7,045 bases of DNA, from the NCBI GenBank assembly GCA_903887095.1, contig CAISOQ010000078.1, positions 1 through 7,045 of the forward strand, written 5' to 3'. Below are positions 6,288-7,045 of this stretch, in pieces. The notes beneath the pieces are model-generated. The model was not told where the DNA came from. It did no database searches and worked only from the letters and a program-made list of their open reading frames with translations. Position 1 is the stretch's first letter. Every line of letters begins with the position of its first letter. The position numbers and the translations under genes were made by a program. This DNA comes from an uncultured Flavobacteriia bacterium. GTDB taxonomy: Bacteria; Bacteroidota; Bacteroidia; Flavobacteriales_D; Crocinitomicaceae.

Positions 6288-7002
6288 CTTTTGAGAAATG
6301 TTTTTCTATGAAGCAATACATGAGGATGAAAAAATAGCGACTTCCCATTTCGTTGATCTTTAACTTGGAAACTCCGTGTTTACGATTCATCCAGGAATTG
6401 GGAACCACCGTATAGGAATACCCACGAATAATTGCCTTTAGTGGGATCTCGATTGTTAAGTTAAAGTGCGGTGACAACAAAGGTTGAACCCCTACAATCA
6501 CTTCCCTTCGGTATAATTTGAAGGCATTCGTTGTGTCATTATATTTAATGCGCATCACGATTCGTATGATACGATTGGCCATTCTATTAATGAGTCTTTT
6601 TAACCAAGGATAATCGATCACTTTCCCACCTTTCATCCACCGGCTGCCAAACACACAATCCACCTTTTTTTCGACCATGGTGCGGTAAAACAAAACGAGA
6701 TCTTGAGGACTATCGGACAAATCAGCCATCATTACTGCCACACAATCTCCTGTAAACCGATCCAAACCATAACGAATAGCATAGCCAAACCCATTTGGGC
6801 CATTATTTGTTTCAACTCTTAGTGAGGGAACAGTATTTTTTAACTCATTCAGGATGGATAATGTAGCGTCTTTTGAATTGTCATTAACAACCAAGATCTC
6901 ATGTTCTATGCCTTGCTCTTGCAGCAAATGATAAAGTGTAAGAACGGTTTCTTTTACCGATCCTTCCTCATTGTATGCAGGTATGACAATGCTTAATTTC
7001 AT
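6268..7002 (-). CDS. DPM1-like family 2 glycosyltransferase (polyprenyl-phosphate sugar synthase)
   Basis: A 244-residue protein of the dolichol-phosphate mannose synthase-like branch of family 2, which transfers a sugar from a nucleotide donor to polyprenyl phosphate at the cytoplasmic membrane face. Visible motifs are LSIVIPAYNEEGSV (3-16), ILVVNDNSKDAT (36-47), NGPNGFGYAIRYGL (67-80), VMMADLSDSPQDL (90-102), VFGSRWMKGGKVIDYP (117-132), YNDTTNAFKLYRREV (154-168) and HGVSKLKI (209-216). The metal site reads MADLS where classic DPM1 enzymes have DADLQ, so the first Asp is replaced by Met while Asp94 remains. I recall this MADLSD form as shared by a bacterial subgroup, so it is not evidence of decay. 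No C-terminal GtrA-like or membrane domain follows, as in the short soluble DPM1 type. ATG at 7002 is the natural start, placing SIVIPAYNE at residue 4. It forms an ATGA overlap with a probable upstream gene and itself overlaps the GT-C gene by 20 nt, suggesting that the product feeds that enzyme. Confidence 0.88.
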   Translation of the reverse strand: MKLSIVIPAYNEEGSVKETVLTLYHLLQEQGIEHEILVVNDNSKDATLSILNELKNTVPSLRVETNNGPNGFGYAIRYGLDRFTGDCVAVMMADLSDSPQDLVLFYRTMVEKKVDCVFGSRWMKGGKVIDYPWLKRLINRMANRIIRIVMRIKYNDTTNAFKLYRREVIVGVQPLLSPHFNLTIEIPLKAIIRGYSYTVVPNSWMNRKHGVSKLKINEMGSRYFFILMYCFIEKHFSKGDYKKV

Positions 7003-7045
7003 TTTTTGTTAAAAATAATTTCATTGAAATTCCCGAAGCCATGAC
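6999..7045 (-). CDS. Probable 3' end of an unidentified upstream gene (partial)
   Basis: In the frame whose stop TGA occupies 6999-7001, the minus strand is open to the window edge for 14 codons, ending HGFGNFNEIIFNKK. This stop would overlap the ATG of the DPM1-like gene as ATGA, the commonest coupling arrangement and in keeping with the tight packing of the rest of this operon. The fragment is too short to identify. Another frame also stops in this stretch (ending SWLREFQ), so the choice of frame rests only on the coupling geometry. Confidence 0.35.
   Translation of the reverse strand, partial: HGFGNFNEIIFNKK

Noticed and set aside
1..7045. Insertion sequences, tRNA genes, CRISPR arrays, riboswitches
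   Set aside because: I found no transposase-like frame, terminal inverted repeats, clover-leaf candidate or regularly spaced repeats; nearly every base is accounted for by glycan-pathway genes.

Overview
The window reads as a fully coding piece of a surface-polysaccharide (O-antigen, capsule or similar glycan) locus from a low-GC bacterium, most likely Bacteroidota. The reasons for that lineage call are AT-rich coding sequence (roughly 30-45% GC in most 60-base lines I counted by hand), the absence of Shine-Dalgarno-like purine tracts before starts, and the protein families present. The lineage is inferred from style and not from a marker gene.

Layout. Left arm, plus strand: the C-terminal part of a LuxC-family acyl-CoA reductase (3-611, cut by the window edge), then a complete WecE/RffA-type dTDP-4-amino-4,6-dideoxygalactose (dTDP-Fuc4N) transaminase (614-1747). 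Right arm, minus strand, read from 7045 leftwards: the last codons of an unidentified gene (6999-7045), a DPM1-like family 2 polyprenyl-phosphate sugar transferase (6268-7002), a polytopic GT-C membrane glycosyltransferase (4710-6287), a soluble family 2 glycosyltransferase (3710-4708), and a two-domain protein joining a family 2 glycosyltransferase to a GT61-type domain (1693-3717). The two arms converge, and their last genes overlap by 55 bp on opposite strands.

How the genes may work together (inference). WecE would supply an amino-deoxyhexose nucleotide sugar. The DPM1-like enzyme would charge undecaprenyl phosphate with a sugar. The GT-C protein would use that lipid-linked sugar on the periplasmic side. 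The two remaining glycosyltransferase proteins would build the repeat unit in the cytoplasm. The LuxC-like reductase is the odd member: it makes fatty aldehydes in bioluminescence, and its place beside a sugar aminotransferase suggests a lipid- or acyl-linked step that I cannot define from the sequence.

No stretch above about 50 bases lacks a gene. I see no RNA gene, insertion sequence, CRISPR array, convincing promoter or terminator hairpin. The minus-strand genes are packed so tightly (4-nt overlap, 20-nt overlap, 1-nt gap, 8-nt overlap) that they almost certainly form one operon, whose promoter lies beyond 7045.
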